From: Chitinophagales bacterium | GTDB lineage: Bacteria; Bacteroidota; Bacteroidia; Chitinophagales; UBA10324 | Assembly (NCBI GenBank): GCA_019694975.1 | Contig: JAIBAY010000002.1 | Location: 447,252-511,251 of the forward strand | DNA length: 64,000 nt | Direction: 5' to 3' | In this document: positions 50,838-59,400 of the stretch, in pieces | Position numbering within the stretch: position 1 is the stretch's first letter | Layout of the letters: each line of letters begins with the position of its first letter | Position numbers and translations under genes: made by a program | The notes under the pieces: model-generated | What the model was told of the DNA's origin: nothing | The model's input: only the letters and a program-made list of their open reading frames with translations | Databases searched by the model: none

Positions 50838-51584
50838 TCAGATGCCAATCAACTGTTTCAGTTTATTATAACCTGTTCTGCTTACAGGGATTTTCTGCCC
50901 ACCCTTAAGTATTGCCAGGTGGCTTTCCTTTTCATAAGGTTCAATACGCGTGATAAAGTGAATGTTTACTATGTACGATCGGTGCGTGCGCACAAACTGC
51001 TGCGCATCCATCACCTGCTCGAAGAAACTCATCGTTTTGTTTTTCAGAAAATATCCTTCAGCGGTGATGATCTTCACATAATCATCTGCCGCCTCCAGGT
51101 ATTGAATATCATGCACAGGAACAATCTTGATCTTACCACCATCTTTTACTATGATACGCTGATGCATTGCCTGCGATTGTGCCAGTGCATCTATGGTTAC
51201 CGCCGCCGCTTCTGTCCCGCGCAATCCCGTCTTATGCTGTTCCATCCATTTTTGTATCGCTTTGTCAAATCTTTCCTTGCTGAATGGTTTGAGAAGGTAA
51301 TCCACGGCATGCGCATCAAAGGCGCGGACAGCGTAAGCTTCAAAAGCTGTGGTGAAAATGACGGCCGGAGGATCCTCGATCAGCTCCAGCATTTCAAACC
51401 CTGTGATTTTGGGCATCTGAATGTCCAGGAATATCAGCTCCGGCTGATGCTGCTGAATGGCTTTCAAACCTTCAAAACCATCTCCGCATTCCTGCACTAC
51501 CGCAATGTCAGCATAGGATTGAAGGAATTCCAGCAACATGGTTCTTGCCAGGGGTTCATCATCTATTACAATTGCCTTAATCAT
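50838..51584 (-). CDS. LytTR-family response regulator
   Basis: 248 residues: receiver domain 1-~120 with acidic pocket D8-D9, phosphoacceptor Asp54 (ELIFLDIQMPKITGFEML) and the conserved Lys in AVDYLLKPFSKERF; then a LytTR DNA-binding domain (~140-248) with DIQYLEAADDYVKIITAEGY and FVRTHRSYIVNIHFITRIEP. It is the partner of the sensor kinase encoded directly upstream, with which it overlaps by 8 bases. Together they make a LytS/LytR-type system, usually controlling envelope or surface genes in Bacteroidota; targets are unknown. Confidence 0.92.
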   Translation of the reverse strand: MIKAIVIDDEPLARTMLLEFLQSYADIAVVQECGDGFEGLKAIQQHQPELIFLDIQMPKITGFEMLELIEDPPAVIFTTAFEAYAVRAFDAHAVDYLLKPFSKERFDKAIQKWMEQHKTGLRGTEAAAVTIDALAQSQAMHQRIIVKDGGKIKIVPVHDIQYLEAADDYVKIITAEGYFLKNKTMSFFEQVMDAQQFVRTHRSYIVNIHFITRIEPYEKESHLAILKGGQKIPVSRTGYNKLKQLIGI

Positions 51585-52620
51585 GGTGCTGAGGAATTTT
51601 TATGATGGTTGTGTATAGATGATCTTCCATCGTTGTGGTAAGTAAGTCGTTGCGTGCAAACAATAAATATAACCGGCGTTCCACCGATTTTAGTCCGAAA
51701 CCGGTTCCGGCAATGGCCGGTGAAGTAGCAGGATCAAACGGGTTCTGAATGGTGATTACCAACTGACTTCCCTCTTTATGCGCAAATAGCCGTATCACCA
51801 CTGTTGCCGTGGTATCATACAATCCGAATTTGATTGCATTTTCCACCACAGGCTGCAGCAGTAATACAGGCAACACCAGTTGTTCCGTTTCCGCATCACA
51901 TACAATTTCCGTGGCAAGCCTGTGTCCAAAACGCACCTTCTCAATAGATAAATACAACTGCAGGTGTTTCAGTTCTTCGGCCAAAACCGCCCATTGCTGA
52001 TCGTCATTTTTTAAAGTGCCTCTCAGGAAATCGGCGAGCTGTTGTATCATCCTGCGTGCTTCTTCCGGTCGTGTTCCAATCAGGGCATTTACAGAGTTCA
52101 GGCTGTTGAACAGGAAATGCGGTTGCAGCTGCTGCCTCAGATTGAACAACTCCGCCTCCCTCGATAATCGGATCGCATCAGCCTTGCGTTGTTCATTTTC
52201 CTTTTGTTCCTGGATGGTATACCACAACACACTCAACATGGCCATGCATCCGATTGAAAGAAATGCTATGCAGGCCCGTATCAACATTGATTTATCCATG
52301 AAGTCCCGGTAATGATCATCCACCGGATGAATATACAAAAGCACCCAACGGCATAAAACCAGGCTCGCCGCACTTAATCCAACACTCCAAAGCAGCAGAT
52401 ACCAGTAACGGTTCTGCTGCGGCAGGTAATACCGGAAATTGTTTATGACGAGTAAGCAGGCCGAAGCCAGCATTAGTATCGTGATGGCCGCATCAGTTAA
52501 AGAAATTATCCAGCTGAAACTGAGGTCATGCACTACGATTACATGTAGTGTTCCCCAGAGGAGCCAAAACAAGACAAATGCAAGGCGAAACTTATTGGCG
52601 GAGAGTGGCGAGGTCGACAA
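51577..52620 (-). CDS. LytS-type sensor histidine kinase
   Basis: 347 residues from a TTG at 52618-52620 (no upstream ATG). Four membrane segments (~12-30, 35-60, 72-98, 110-134) form the input region, with no large periplasmic domain; then a short coiled coil (TIQEQKENEQRKADAIRLSR) and the His_kinase domain: phosphoacceptor His168 in QLQPHFLFNSLNSVNAL, followed by an HATPase part with VVENAIKFGLYD and GTGFGLKSVERRLYL. Same operon as the LytTR regulator downstream, with an 8-base overlap of coding regions. Confidence 0.9.
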   Translation of the reverse strand: MSTSPLSANKFRLAFVLFWLLWGTLHVIVVHDLSFSWIISLTDAAITILMLASACLLVINNFRYYLPQQNRYWYLLLWSVGLSAASLVLCRWVLLYIHPVDDHYRDFMDKSMLIRACIAFLSIGCMAMLSVLWYTIQEQKENEQRKADAIRLSREAELFNLRQQLQPHFLFNSLNSVNALIGTRPEEARRMIQQLADFLRGTLKNDDQQWAVLAEELKHLQLYLSIEKVRFGHRLATEIVCDAETEQLVLPVLLLQPVVENAIKFGLYDTTATVVIRLFAHKEGSQLVITIQNPFDPATSPAIAGTGFGLKSVERRLYLLFARNDLLTTTMEDHLYTTIIKIPQHHD

Positions 52621-52808
52621 GCAGTATGATCTAAGTGGCTTTGAAGTTAGTGATTGAAGCGACAGGGATTCATATTAAAGACTTTTTCTGAGAACATGCA
52701 ACATGTCCTTTTCTTTAAGAATAAAGGATTCAGGTCCTGATGAAAAATTGCGGATGTGACATGCATGAACATGTTGCCCTTTTTTTCGGAAGAAATAAGC
52801 CCGGTATT
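52621..52808. promoter_or_regulatory. Upstream region of the LytS/LytTR pair with inverted 9-mers
   Basis: GCAACATGT at 52698-52706 and its complement ACATGTTGC at 52769-52777 are inverted relative to each other, with 62 bases between them. Each is part of a wider symmetric stretch rich in ACATG/CATGT. They may be operator half-sites for the downstream regulator. No TAnnTTTG box is visible. Confidence 0.35.
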
Positions 52809-53192
52809 TTAAGACAAGCTATCAGCAGTCACAAAACTATTATCTGATACGGCCTTTGCCTTTACCGTATTGAACCGCAGCGCTCTTTGATGTATCAGGC
52901 TGATATATCCTTCCGCATCTTCAGGTTCATGAATGGATGAAAGCAATTCAGCACCATCAGCAATTGATACCAATGGATTCAATTCGGGCACACCGATAAA
53001 CTTCCATTGCACCCGTTTACCATCTGTACTGATGAATTCATCCTGTTCAAAAATTCCGATGCTGTGCGCCTTTTTACAGGCAGCTGCTTCGTCCACAGCT
53101 TTAATCAGCCTTAACTGTTCATCAAATTGCGGCTGATGCAATCCGTCACCACAGATAATACGGAAAACAATTTTTGCGATGTACCAATGCAT
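52809..53192 (-). CDS. DUF4288 domain protein
   Basis: 127 residues, soluble. The N-terminus MHWYIAKIVFRIICGDG and the following QFDEQLRLIKAVDEAAACKK, IGIFEQDEFISTDGKRVQWK and FIGVPELNPL fit the DUF4288 family (Trp-Tyr start, strand-helix pattern, QVWKF-like strand). The last ~35 residues are extra. Function is unknown. Cytoplasmic; it lies between the LytS kinase gene and the LiaF-like gene, all on the minus strand, so it may be part of the same regulatory neighbourhood. Confidence 0.75.
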   Translation of the reverse strand: MHWYIAKIVFRIICGDGLHQPQFDEQLRLIKAVDEAAACKKAHSIGIFEQDEFISTDGKRVQWKFIGVPELNPLVSIADGAELLSSIHEPEDAEGYISLIHQRALRFNTVKAKAVSDNSFVTADSLS

Positions 53193-53270
53193 GGTTTACG
53201 GTTAGTGCTTTCTTGGGTTAAAATGTTTATGATTGTTTACACGGCCTTCAATCTGTTCAGGAGCAAGCCC

Positions 53271-54038
53271 TTATTTTGTATAACTGTGGATTTCCAGTCC
53301 TCCCAGGATACACACTCCTTTCAGCACTACAACCTTATCGTGGTCAGCATTGGATGCAAGTACCATCCGTTTATCTTCAATGCCGCCTAATACCGAAACA
53401 AGCTCCGACTTTACAACCCAGTTAGATGGCAGAATAAGTTTTGTTCCGCCCAGCACTACGGTGACCTCCATCACCACCCTGCCATTGATGTCGGCCTGCG
53501 ACAGATCAATTTCACTGCCACCGAAAATGCTTACCACATCGCCACCTTTGAAATTCTTCGACAGGATCACTTTCTTGATGCCGCCCAGCACAGAGGTTGT
53601 ATCAATAAAATCATCTTCCGAATAGGCACTATGGCTGAAAGTTGATGAAGCTACTCCCGGCGAAGAAAAGTCGCTTTCATTGCCCCGTTCTGCAGTATAA
53701 CGCCGTCCCCTTGGCTTAATCATCAGCCACATGCCCAGTATGATAATAAATACGGGCCAGAGATAGTGACGCAGGGCCATGTCAGGATAGACGTCCTCCA
53801 GCATGAAGGCACCTCCGGCTAAAATCAGGATCAACCATCCGCTGCCTTTAAACTGGCTCTGTACGCCAATGCCAATACCCAGCACAATTAAGAAAGTTTT
53901 CCAGGTGAATAGCCAATAGGGAAACACTGCACCCAGCGACTGTAATAACCAGCCAAGACCAATCATCAGCAACAGCAAGCCTAACCAAACATTGTTGTTA
54001 GTGCCTCTTTTTGAATCATTATTTTCCACGAGTTTCAT
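53271..54038 (-). CDS. LiaF-like membrane protein (DUF5668 plus cell-wall-stress C-terminus)
   Basis: 255 residues. Residues ~15-105 contain four membrane segments of the LiaI/LiaF-like DUF5668 region (VWLGLLLLMIGLGWLLQSLG, WPVFIIILGMWLMIKPRGRR). Residues ~140-255 are a beta-solenoid-like C-terminus with repeated turns: TTSVLGGIKKVILS, VVSIFGGSEIDLSQ, VTVVLGGTKLILPS, LVSVLGGIEDKRMV and GVCILGGLEIHSYT, as in the DUF2154 part of LiaF/VraT. In Bacillota LiaF inhibits a sensor kinase; here it lies between two LytS/LytTR systems, which makes a role in one of them plausible. Confidence 0.85.
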   Translation of the reverse strand: MKLVENNDSKRGTNNNVWLGLLLLMIGLGWLLQSLGAVFPYWLFTWKTFLIVLGIGIGVQSQFKGSGWLILILAGGAFMLEDVYPDMALRHYLWPVFIIILGMWLMIKPRGRRYTAERGNESDFSSPGVASSTFSHSAYSEDDFIDTTSVLGGIKKVILSKNFKGGDVVSIFGGSEIDLSQADINGRVVMEVTVVLGGTKLILPSNWVVKSELVSVLGGIEDKRMVLASNADHDKVVVLKGVCILGGLEIHSYTK

Positions 54039-54048
54039 TTTTTTGAAT

Positions 54049-54080
54049 CAAAAGTATAGATGGTGCCATCGCTGCGCAAG
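54049..54080 (-). promoter_or_regulatory. Promoter of the LiaF-like gene, CTTG-N20-TACTTTTG
   Basis: On the minus strand the -7 element TACTTTTG (54049-54056) matches TAnnTTTG and a CTTG (54077-54080), one base off TTTG, lies 20 bases upstream. The -7 box is ten bases from the ATG, so the leader would be only a few bases long. Confidence 0.45.
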
Positions 54081-54262
54081 CAGAATTGGGCTAATCACCT
54101 CTACCAATCGGCGAAAGCCCGGATTTATCCGGTGAATACTATTGCTGCCATCAGCTGTTTTCATACGCTTTGTCGTGCTTAAACTACGCTTCATCAGCAA
54201 CAGCATGGCCGCCCGGCTGCCTCCATTGATATTTGCTTCGTAAAAAATAACCATCCCGCAAA

Positions 54263-56686
54263 ATGAAAAAAACAGACTCCCTGGCCTGTCAAGCAGCTTC
54301 AAAAGGTAATAGTAAACCTGCCGGCCGCATGTTCCTTTTCCTGCAGATTATAATCAGCCTCACCGTTGCTGTTGCCAACGGACAATCATTGAAACAAACC
54401 GTTCGTGGTACTGTTGCTGATGTTGACTCGAAGGAACCACTGATTGGCGCAGTATTGTTCTTCCCTGCTTTAAAGATGGGAAGCACCACCGACGAAAACG
54501 GCACATTCAAAATAAGTGATGTACCCGTAGGACGATATACAATGCAATGCACCTACCTTGGATATGAAGATCAGACTGTGGCTGATGTCATCATCACATC
54601 CGGAAAAGAAGTGGTACTCAACATTTACCTGGCAGAAAAAGTAAATGAACTGAATGAAGTAGTCGTGACTTACGACCGCAAAAAGGACAATAGCGTTACC
54701 AACAATGATATGACTGTGGTGAGCTCAAGATCTTTCAATATTGAAGATACAAAACGCTATGCCGGCAGTTTGGGTGACCCTTCCCGCATGGCGGCTAATT
54801 TTGCCGGTGTCAGTGGCGCGAACGATGCACGCAACGATATTATCATCCGCGGCAATGCACCATCCGGCCTGCTTTGGCAACTGGAAGGTCTGAACATTCC
54901 CAACCCGAATCACTTTGGCGCACTGGGCTCTACCGGAGGGCCGGTAAGCATGCTGAATAACAATGTGCTCGACAAGTCTGATTTTATGACGAGTGCATTT
55001 CCTGCACAATATGGCAATGCACTCAGTGGTGTGTTTGATCTGAAGATGCGTAATGGTAATAATGAACGCCTTGAGGTTCTCGGGCAAATCGGATTCAATG
55101 GATTCGAACTGGGACTGGAAGGACCATTTTCCAAAAACACGAAATCGTCGTACCTCATCAACTATCGCTATTCCACATTAGGCGTATTTCAACAGATAGG
55201 AATTGATTTCGGAACCGGCGCAGCAACGCCCAATTACCAGGATCTGAATCTTAAACTGAATTTCAAGGTACGCAATGGAAACCTCTCCATTTTCGGATTG
55301 GGTGGCACCAGTGATGTGAGTTTTCTGGGTAATGAGACTGATACCTCCAAGCTTGACTTCTATGGCAGCCGCTACACCAATACAATCGTCAGGTATAAAT
55401 CAGGTGTAGCCGGTATAAATTATGAAGTGAATCTTTCACCGAAAAGTATCAGCAGCATCACCCTTGGTTTGTCAGGCACGGATGAATATTTCCATGGTGA
55501 TTCCATCAGCTATACCACCCTCGAAGAAATTCCTGCAGGAAACGCATCCTTCAAAACACAGAAGTATTCGCTTAACTACACTTTTACCCATAAGCTGAAT
55601 GCAAAAAACACCTGGTCAGCCGGTATAACATCAGACCTCATTAATGCTGACTTATTCAACGAAGAAATTCACAACGGCACGGAGTACATAACCAATGTAG
55701 AGACGAACACCTTTACAATGCTCGGCCAGGCATTCGCTCAATGGAAACACCGGTTCAATGACAGATTGACTTTTAAAGGTGGTATGAATCTATTGCTGCT
55801 CACCTTAAACAATTCGCTGGCGCTCGATCCGCGCATTGGCTTCACCTACCGGCTTACAGGCAATAAGAGCATCAGCCTTGGCTACGCTGTTGTTAGCAGG
55901 ATGCAGGCTTACTCGTTGTATACCATCCGGACACCACAAGAAAACGGTTACACGCTGACAAATGAAAATCTTGGATTCACCAGGGCACACCATCTTGTAC
56001 TTGGCTATGACTGGTTGATTACCGAACAACTGAACCTGAAAGCGGAAGCTTACGTGCAACACCTGTTTAATGTGCCGGTAGAACAACACAGCAGCTCGTA
56101 TTCCGCACTAAATACCGGCGACGGTTTCGCGCCTGATTTCACCGACAGCCTTGTTAATAACGGAACCGGCAATAACTATGGATTGGAAATCACGCTGGAA
56201 AAATACTTCAGCAAAGGATACTATCTGTTGTCCACCGTTTCTCTCTTTAATTCAAAATATAAAGGAAGTGATGACATCGTACGCAATACTGCTTTCAATC
56301 AACACTATGTAATCAACCTGCTTGGAGGGAAAGAAATCGTGGTTGGGAAAAAAGGCAATGCACTCGGGCTGGACGTGAAATTTACGACTGCCGGTGGCAA
56401 ATATCTCACACCGATTGACGAAGAGGCGTCTGCCATCAGCGGCAGTGAGATACGCAATGAGGATCTTGCATATTCCGAACAACAAAGTGCTTACCTGCGG
56501 CTTGATACTAAGATTTACTTCCGCGAAAATTACAAGGGATTGTCTATGGAGTTTTCGCTCGACCTGCAAAACCTGACCAATCATCAGAATGTGTTTACGC
56601 AGCACTATGATCCGTACAATAATAAAATCGTTACCGAATATCAGCAGGGATTCTTTCCTGTGCCAACATTCAAAATGACCTTTTAG
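54263..56686 (+). CDS. TonB-dependent outer-membrane receptor with carboxypeptidase-like domain
   Basis: 807 residues with an extended N-terminus before the signal helix (RMFLFLQIIISLTVAVANGQ). Residues ~45-135 are a CarboxypepD_reg-like domain (VRGTVADVDSKEPLIGAVLF, GSTTDENGTFKISDVPVGRY), followed by a plug-like region (RNDIIIRGNAPSGLLWQLEG, NIPNPNHFGALGSTGG) and a beta barrel ending KIVTEYQQGFFPVPTFKMTF. It imports or binds a large substrate through the outer membrane with TonB energy; no SusD gene follows, so it is not a classic glycan SusCD pair. It is divergent from the LiaF-like gene and is followed by membrane and sensor genes on the same strand. Confidence 0.87.
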   Translation: MKKTDSLACQAASKGNSKPAGRMFLFLQIIISLTVAVANGQSLKQTVRGTVADVDSKEPLIGAVLFFPALKMGSTTDENGTFKISDVPVGRYTMQCTYLGYEDQTVADVIITSGKEVVLNIYLAEKVNELNEVVVTYDRKKDNSVTNNDMTVVSSRSFNIEDTKRYAGSLGDPSRMAANFAGVSGANDARNDIIIRGNAPSGLLWQLEGLNIPNPNHFGALGSTGGPVSMLNNNVLDKSDFMTSAFPAQYGNALSGVFDLKMRNGNNERLEVLGQIGFNGFELGLEGPFSKNTKSSYLINYRYSTLGVFQQIGIDFGTGAATPNYQDLNLKLNFKVRNGNLSIFGLGGTSDVSFLGNETDTSKLDFYGSRYTNTIVRYKSGVAGINYEVNLSPKSISSITLGLSGTDEYFHGDSISYTTLEEIPAGNASFKTQKYSLNYTFTHKLNAKNTWSAGITSDLINADLFNEEIHNGTEYITNVETNTFTMLGQAFAQWKHRFNDRLTFKGGMNLLLLTLNNSLALDPRIGFTYRLTGNKSISLGYAVVSRMQAYSLYTIRTPQENGYTLTNENLGFTRAHHLVLGYDWLITEQLNLKAEAYVQHLFNVPVEQHSSSYSALNTGDGFAPDFTDSLVNNGTGNNYGLEITLEKYFSKGYYLLSTVSLFNSKYKGSDDIVRNTAFNQHYVINLLGGKEIVVGKKGNALGLDVKFTTAGGKYLTPIDEEASAISGSEIRNEDLAYSEQQSAYLRLDTKIYFRENYKGLSMEFSLDLQNLTNHQNVFTQHYDPYNNKIVTEYQQGFFPVPTFKMTF

Positions 56687-56826
56687 AAAAATCAAAAGCA
56701 GCATCATCCTGTTTGATGCATTAATAAATCAGATCATCTCATTACGAAAATGCGAATACATTTGTCCACAGATAACCGGTACATGCCTGCCGGACTACAT
56801 CTAACCGCTGACCATCAGCACAGCCT

Positions 56827-57480
56827 ATGACTGACCTACTGAAACCCGTTCTGATAATGCACATTGTAGCCGGCACCGCAGCATTATTTTCAGGATCCAT
56901 TTCCATTGTTGCAGAGAAGGGACTTATCGTACACCGTACAAGTGGCAAGGTGTATTTCTGGTCAATGCTGATTGTCGCCTGCACTGCCGCAATCATGTCG
57001 CTCGCAAAAGACCTTGATTTTTTCCTGATGCTGTCAATGTTTGCCTGTTACGCCGCATATGCGGGCTATCGCAGCATTCGCAACAAGAGGAGAAGAGCAA
57101 GCATATTGGATTGGCTGATGCTGTGCGCTGCACTGATCACCTGTGCAAGCATGCTGCTGTCCGGAAACCTGGTGCTGACGATATTCGGAGCTATCTTTGC
57201 CATGCTGTCGGTGAATGATGCACGCGACTTTTTAAAAAGAGAACCGTTAACTGTCCGGAGCAAAAGATGGCTGGTTGTGCACATCGCAAGAATGATGACT
57301 GCATACATTGCCACTACAACAGCTTTTGTGGTCGTAAACGTGAGTGATGCAATGCCACAGCAACTTAATGCATTAATCTGGCTGGCGCCTACCATAGTAT
57401 TCACACCACTGATCTTTTTCTTCATCAGAAAATACACCGGCAGCAAGCAGGCATTACTTACTGCAGCAATTAACGAATAA
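56827..57480 (+). CDS. DUF2306-like multi-pass membrane protein
   Basis: 217 residues, about seven membrane segments: VLIMHIVAGTAALFSGSISI, VYFWSMLIVACTAAIMSLAK, FLMLSMFACYAAYAGYRSI, LMLCAALITCASMLLSGNLV, and so on to IWLAPTIVFTPLIFFFI. The start HIVAGTAALFSG, the HRTSGKVYFW segment (charged loop after TM2) and the later His (VVHIARMMTAYIATTTA) are features of DUF2306, a predicted membrane family of unknown function. It precedes the second LytS-type kinase by 42 bases and could be in one transcript with it. Confidence 0.75.
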   Translation: MTDLLKPVLIMHIVAGTAALFSGSISIVAEKGLIVHRTSGKVYFWSMLIVACTAAIMSLAKDLDFFLMLSMFACYAAYAGYRSIRNKRRRASILDWLMLCAALITCASMLLSGNLVLTIFGAIFAMLSVNDARDFLKREPLTVRSKRWLVVHIARMMTAYIATTTAFVVVNVSDAMPQQLNALIWLAPTIVFTPLIFFFIRKYTGSKQALLTAAINE

Positions 57481-57522
57481 TGCGTATCCTGCAGTGAACC
57501 GAAACAAAAAGAACGTAGTGGA

Positions 57523-58539
57523 ATGAGAACCTGGACCTACTCGCTGATCGGATTTATCCTGATTGTTTCCCTCGCTTTACTGATCAATATCTACACGCTC
57601 GATTGCTCGAAAGAAGAGTTAGTGATTGAGGTTTTTTTCACGTCATTCATTTGCATTGCAACATGGAGCGGAAGCTATTTTATTGACCGTTACATCTGTG
57701 AAAGAATATCCGATTGGCATAAGGCACCTGTAAGAAGGTTGCTGCTCTCCTACTTCCTCAGCGGATCCTATGCCATTTTGCTCATCATCACAGCATTCCG
57801 GGTCCGCGAATGGCTTGATCCTGCAGTTGTAATCGAAACCCAGAAATATATTTTCTATTCGGTTTTTTCATTGCTCATCACCTTGCTGGTTATTTCCAAC
57901 TACGCCATCTCTGATTTTATGAAACAATGGCAGGCATCTGAATTGAAAGCAGAGCACATGAAGCAACAAATGCTGCAGAGTGAATATGAGTCGCTGAAGA
58001 ACCAGGTGAATCCCCATTTTCTTTTCAACTCGCTGAATACATTAACAGCACTTATCGGCGAAGACCCTGAAAAAGCGACAGACTTCGTGCAAAAACTATC
58101 CAGGGTTTTCCGCTATGCATTGCAAAACCAAGAAAAAACCACGATCACGCTTGGCAGCGAGTTAGAGATCGTGCGTGCATATCTTTTTATTCAGAAGATG
58201 CGGTTCGGTGATAATCTTCAATTTGAGATTGCCATTCCGGAATCCGGCATGCATACGGAAGTAATCACCCAAGGCTTACTCACCCTGGTGGAGAATGCGA
58301 TTAAACACAATGAAGCATCAGACGAAAATCCGCTGACCATCCGGATTGCACTGGAAGACAATAAATACATTGTTGTCAGCAATAACCTGCAGCGAAAGAA
58401 TATGACACAGCCATCCACCGGCATTGGTTTGCCAAATATCATCAGCCGGTGCGAGAGCCTGACGGATGTGCCGGTTGTCATCCTGGAAGAACAAAATCAA
58501 TTCATTGTCAAACTGCCTGCCATCGTTTCCAAACGGTAG
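57523..58539 (+). CDS. LytS-type sensor histidine kinase (second system)
   Basis: 338 residues with four membrane segments (~5-25, 35-55, 72-93, 110-128) and no periplasmic domain. A coiled stretch (KAEHMKQQMLQSEYESLKNQ) leads to the phosphoacceptor His165 in NQVNPHFLFNSLNTLTAL, then the HATPase region with LTLVENAIKHNEASDENP and STGIGLPNIISRC. Same family as the kinase at 51577 but the two input regions are not similar, so they likely sense different things. The response regulator follows 53 bases downstream in the same direction. Confidence 0.9.
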   Translation: MRTWTYSLIGFILIVSLALLINIYTLDCSKEELVIEVFFTSFICIATWSGSYFIDRYICERISDWHKAPVRRLLLSYFLSGSYAILLIITAFRVREWLDPAVVIETQKYIFYSVFSLLITLLVISNYAISDFMKQWQASELKAEHMKQQMLQSEYESLKNQVNPHFLFNSLNTLTALIGEDPEKATDFVQKLSRVFRYALQNQEKTTITLGSELEIVRAYLFIQKMRFGDNLQFEIAIPESGMHTEVITQGLLTLVENAIKHNEASDENPLTIRIALEDNKYIVVSNNLQRKNMTQPSTGIGLPNIISRCESLTDVPVVILEEQNQFIVKLPAIVSKR

Positions 58540-58592
58540 TACTGTGTAACAGCGGCCGCTTTGTGAAGCCGGCAAAAGCAACTGAAAAGAAA

Positions 58593-59360
58593 ATGAACAT
58601 CATCATCGTTGAAGACGAACCTTTGGCAGCCAGGCGATTAAAAAAGCTTGTGCTGGAACTGGAAAAAGATGCCCACGTCGCGGCACAGTTAGACAGCGTA
58701 AAACGCACCGTGTTATGGCTGAGTGAAAATGAAGCGCCTGATCTGATCCTGATGGACATACAATTGAGTGACGGACTTTGCTTTGATATTTTCTCTGCGA
58801 TTTCCATACAGATACCTGTTATTTTCACTACTGCATATGATGAATTTGCATTGAAAGCATTTAAGGTTAACAGTGTTGATTACCTGTTGAAACCCATAGA
58901 TAAAAATGAACTGCAAAATGCGCTTCAGAAGTTCAGGGCACAGAACTACAAAGGCAAGACGGTCTTATCAGGTGATCAGCTGAATAATGTAATAAGTTTG
59001 CTCGCCCGTCAGCAACAAAATTATAAAACAAGGTTTCTGATCAAACTCGGCGACAGGCTGGAACCCGTTTCAGTGAACGACATACTTTATTTTACTGCTG
59101 AGCAGAAAATCACGCTGTTGTTAACCGCGCAAGGGAAAAAACATATCATTGAACCTTCACTGGACGATCTCGAGTCTCAACTCGACCCGGCACAGTTCTT
59201 CCGCCTCAACAGACAGTATATCGCATCGCTGCAAGCTATAGGCAATATTTTTACGCACCTTAACGGTAAGTTAAAAGTGCAGTTGAAAGGCATGCAGCAG
59301 GATGATATCTATGTAAGCCGTGAAAGGGCTCCGGCATTCCGTGCATGGCTTGACCGGTAA
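58593..59360 (+). CDS. LytTR-family response regulator (second system)
   Basis: 255 residues from the ATG at 58593; the frame is open further upstream but the receiver starts here (MNIIIVEDEPLAARRLKKLV). Phosphoacceptor Asp55 is in APDLILMDIQLSDGLCFDIF, the switch Thr/Tyr in IPVIFTTAYDEF, and the Lys in SVDYLLKPIDKNEL. Residues ~150-255 form the LytTR DNA-binding domain (RLEPVSVNDILYFTAEQKIT, FFRLNRQYIASLQAIGNIFT). Partner of the upstream kinase. Target genes unknown; the near presence of the TonB receptor and a DUF2306 gene on the same strand suggests them as candidates. Confidence 0.92.
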   Translation: MNIIIVEDEPLAARRLKKLVLELEKDAHVAAQLDSVKRTVLWLSENEAPDLILMDIQLSDGLCFDIFSAISIQIPVIFTTAYDEFALKAFKVNSVDYLLKPIDKNELQNALQKFRAQNYKGKTVLSGDQLNNVISLLARQQQNYKTRFLIKLGDRLEPVSVNDILYFTAEQKITLLLTAQGKKHIIEPSLDDLESQLDPAQFFRLNRQYIASLQAIGNIFTHLNGKLKVQLKGMQQDDIYVSRERAPAFRAWLDR

Positions 59361-59400
59361 ATAAGCACCGTTAATATTCTTCCGGAACTAAAGGTTTGCG

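Noticed and set aside
50919-51605. 228-codon frame opposite the first LytTR regulator
   Set aside because: It lies entirely antisense to a well-supported gene and has no domain; its Cys/Phe/His-rich composition is that of a shadow frame.
54263-56686. SusCD polysaccharide utilisation locus around the TonB receptor
   Set aside because: No SusD-like gene or glycoside hydrolase is adjacent; the neighbours are membrane and sensor genes.
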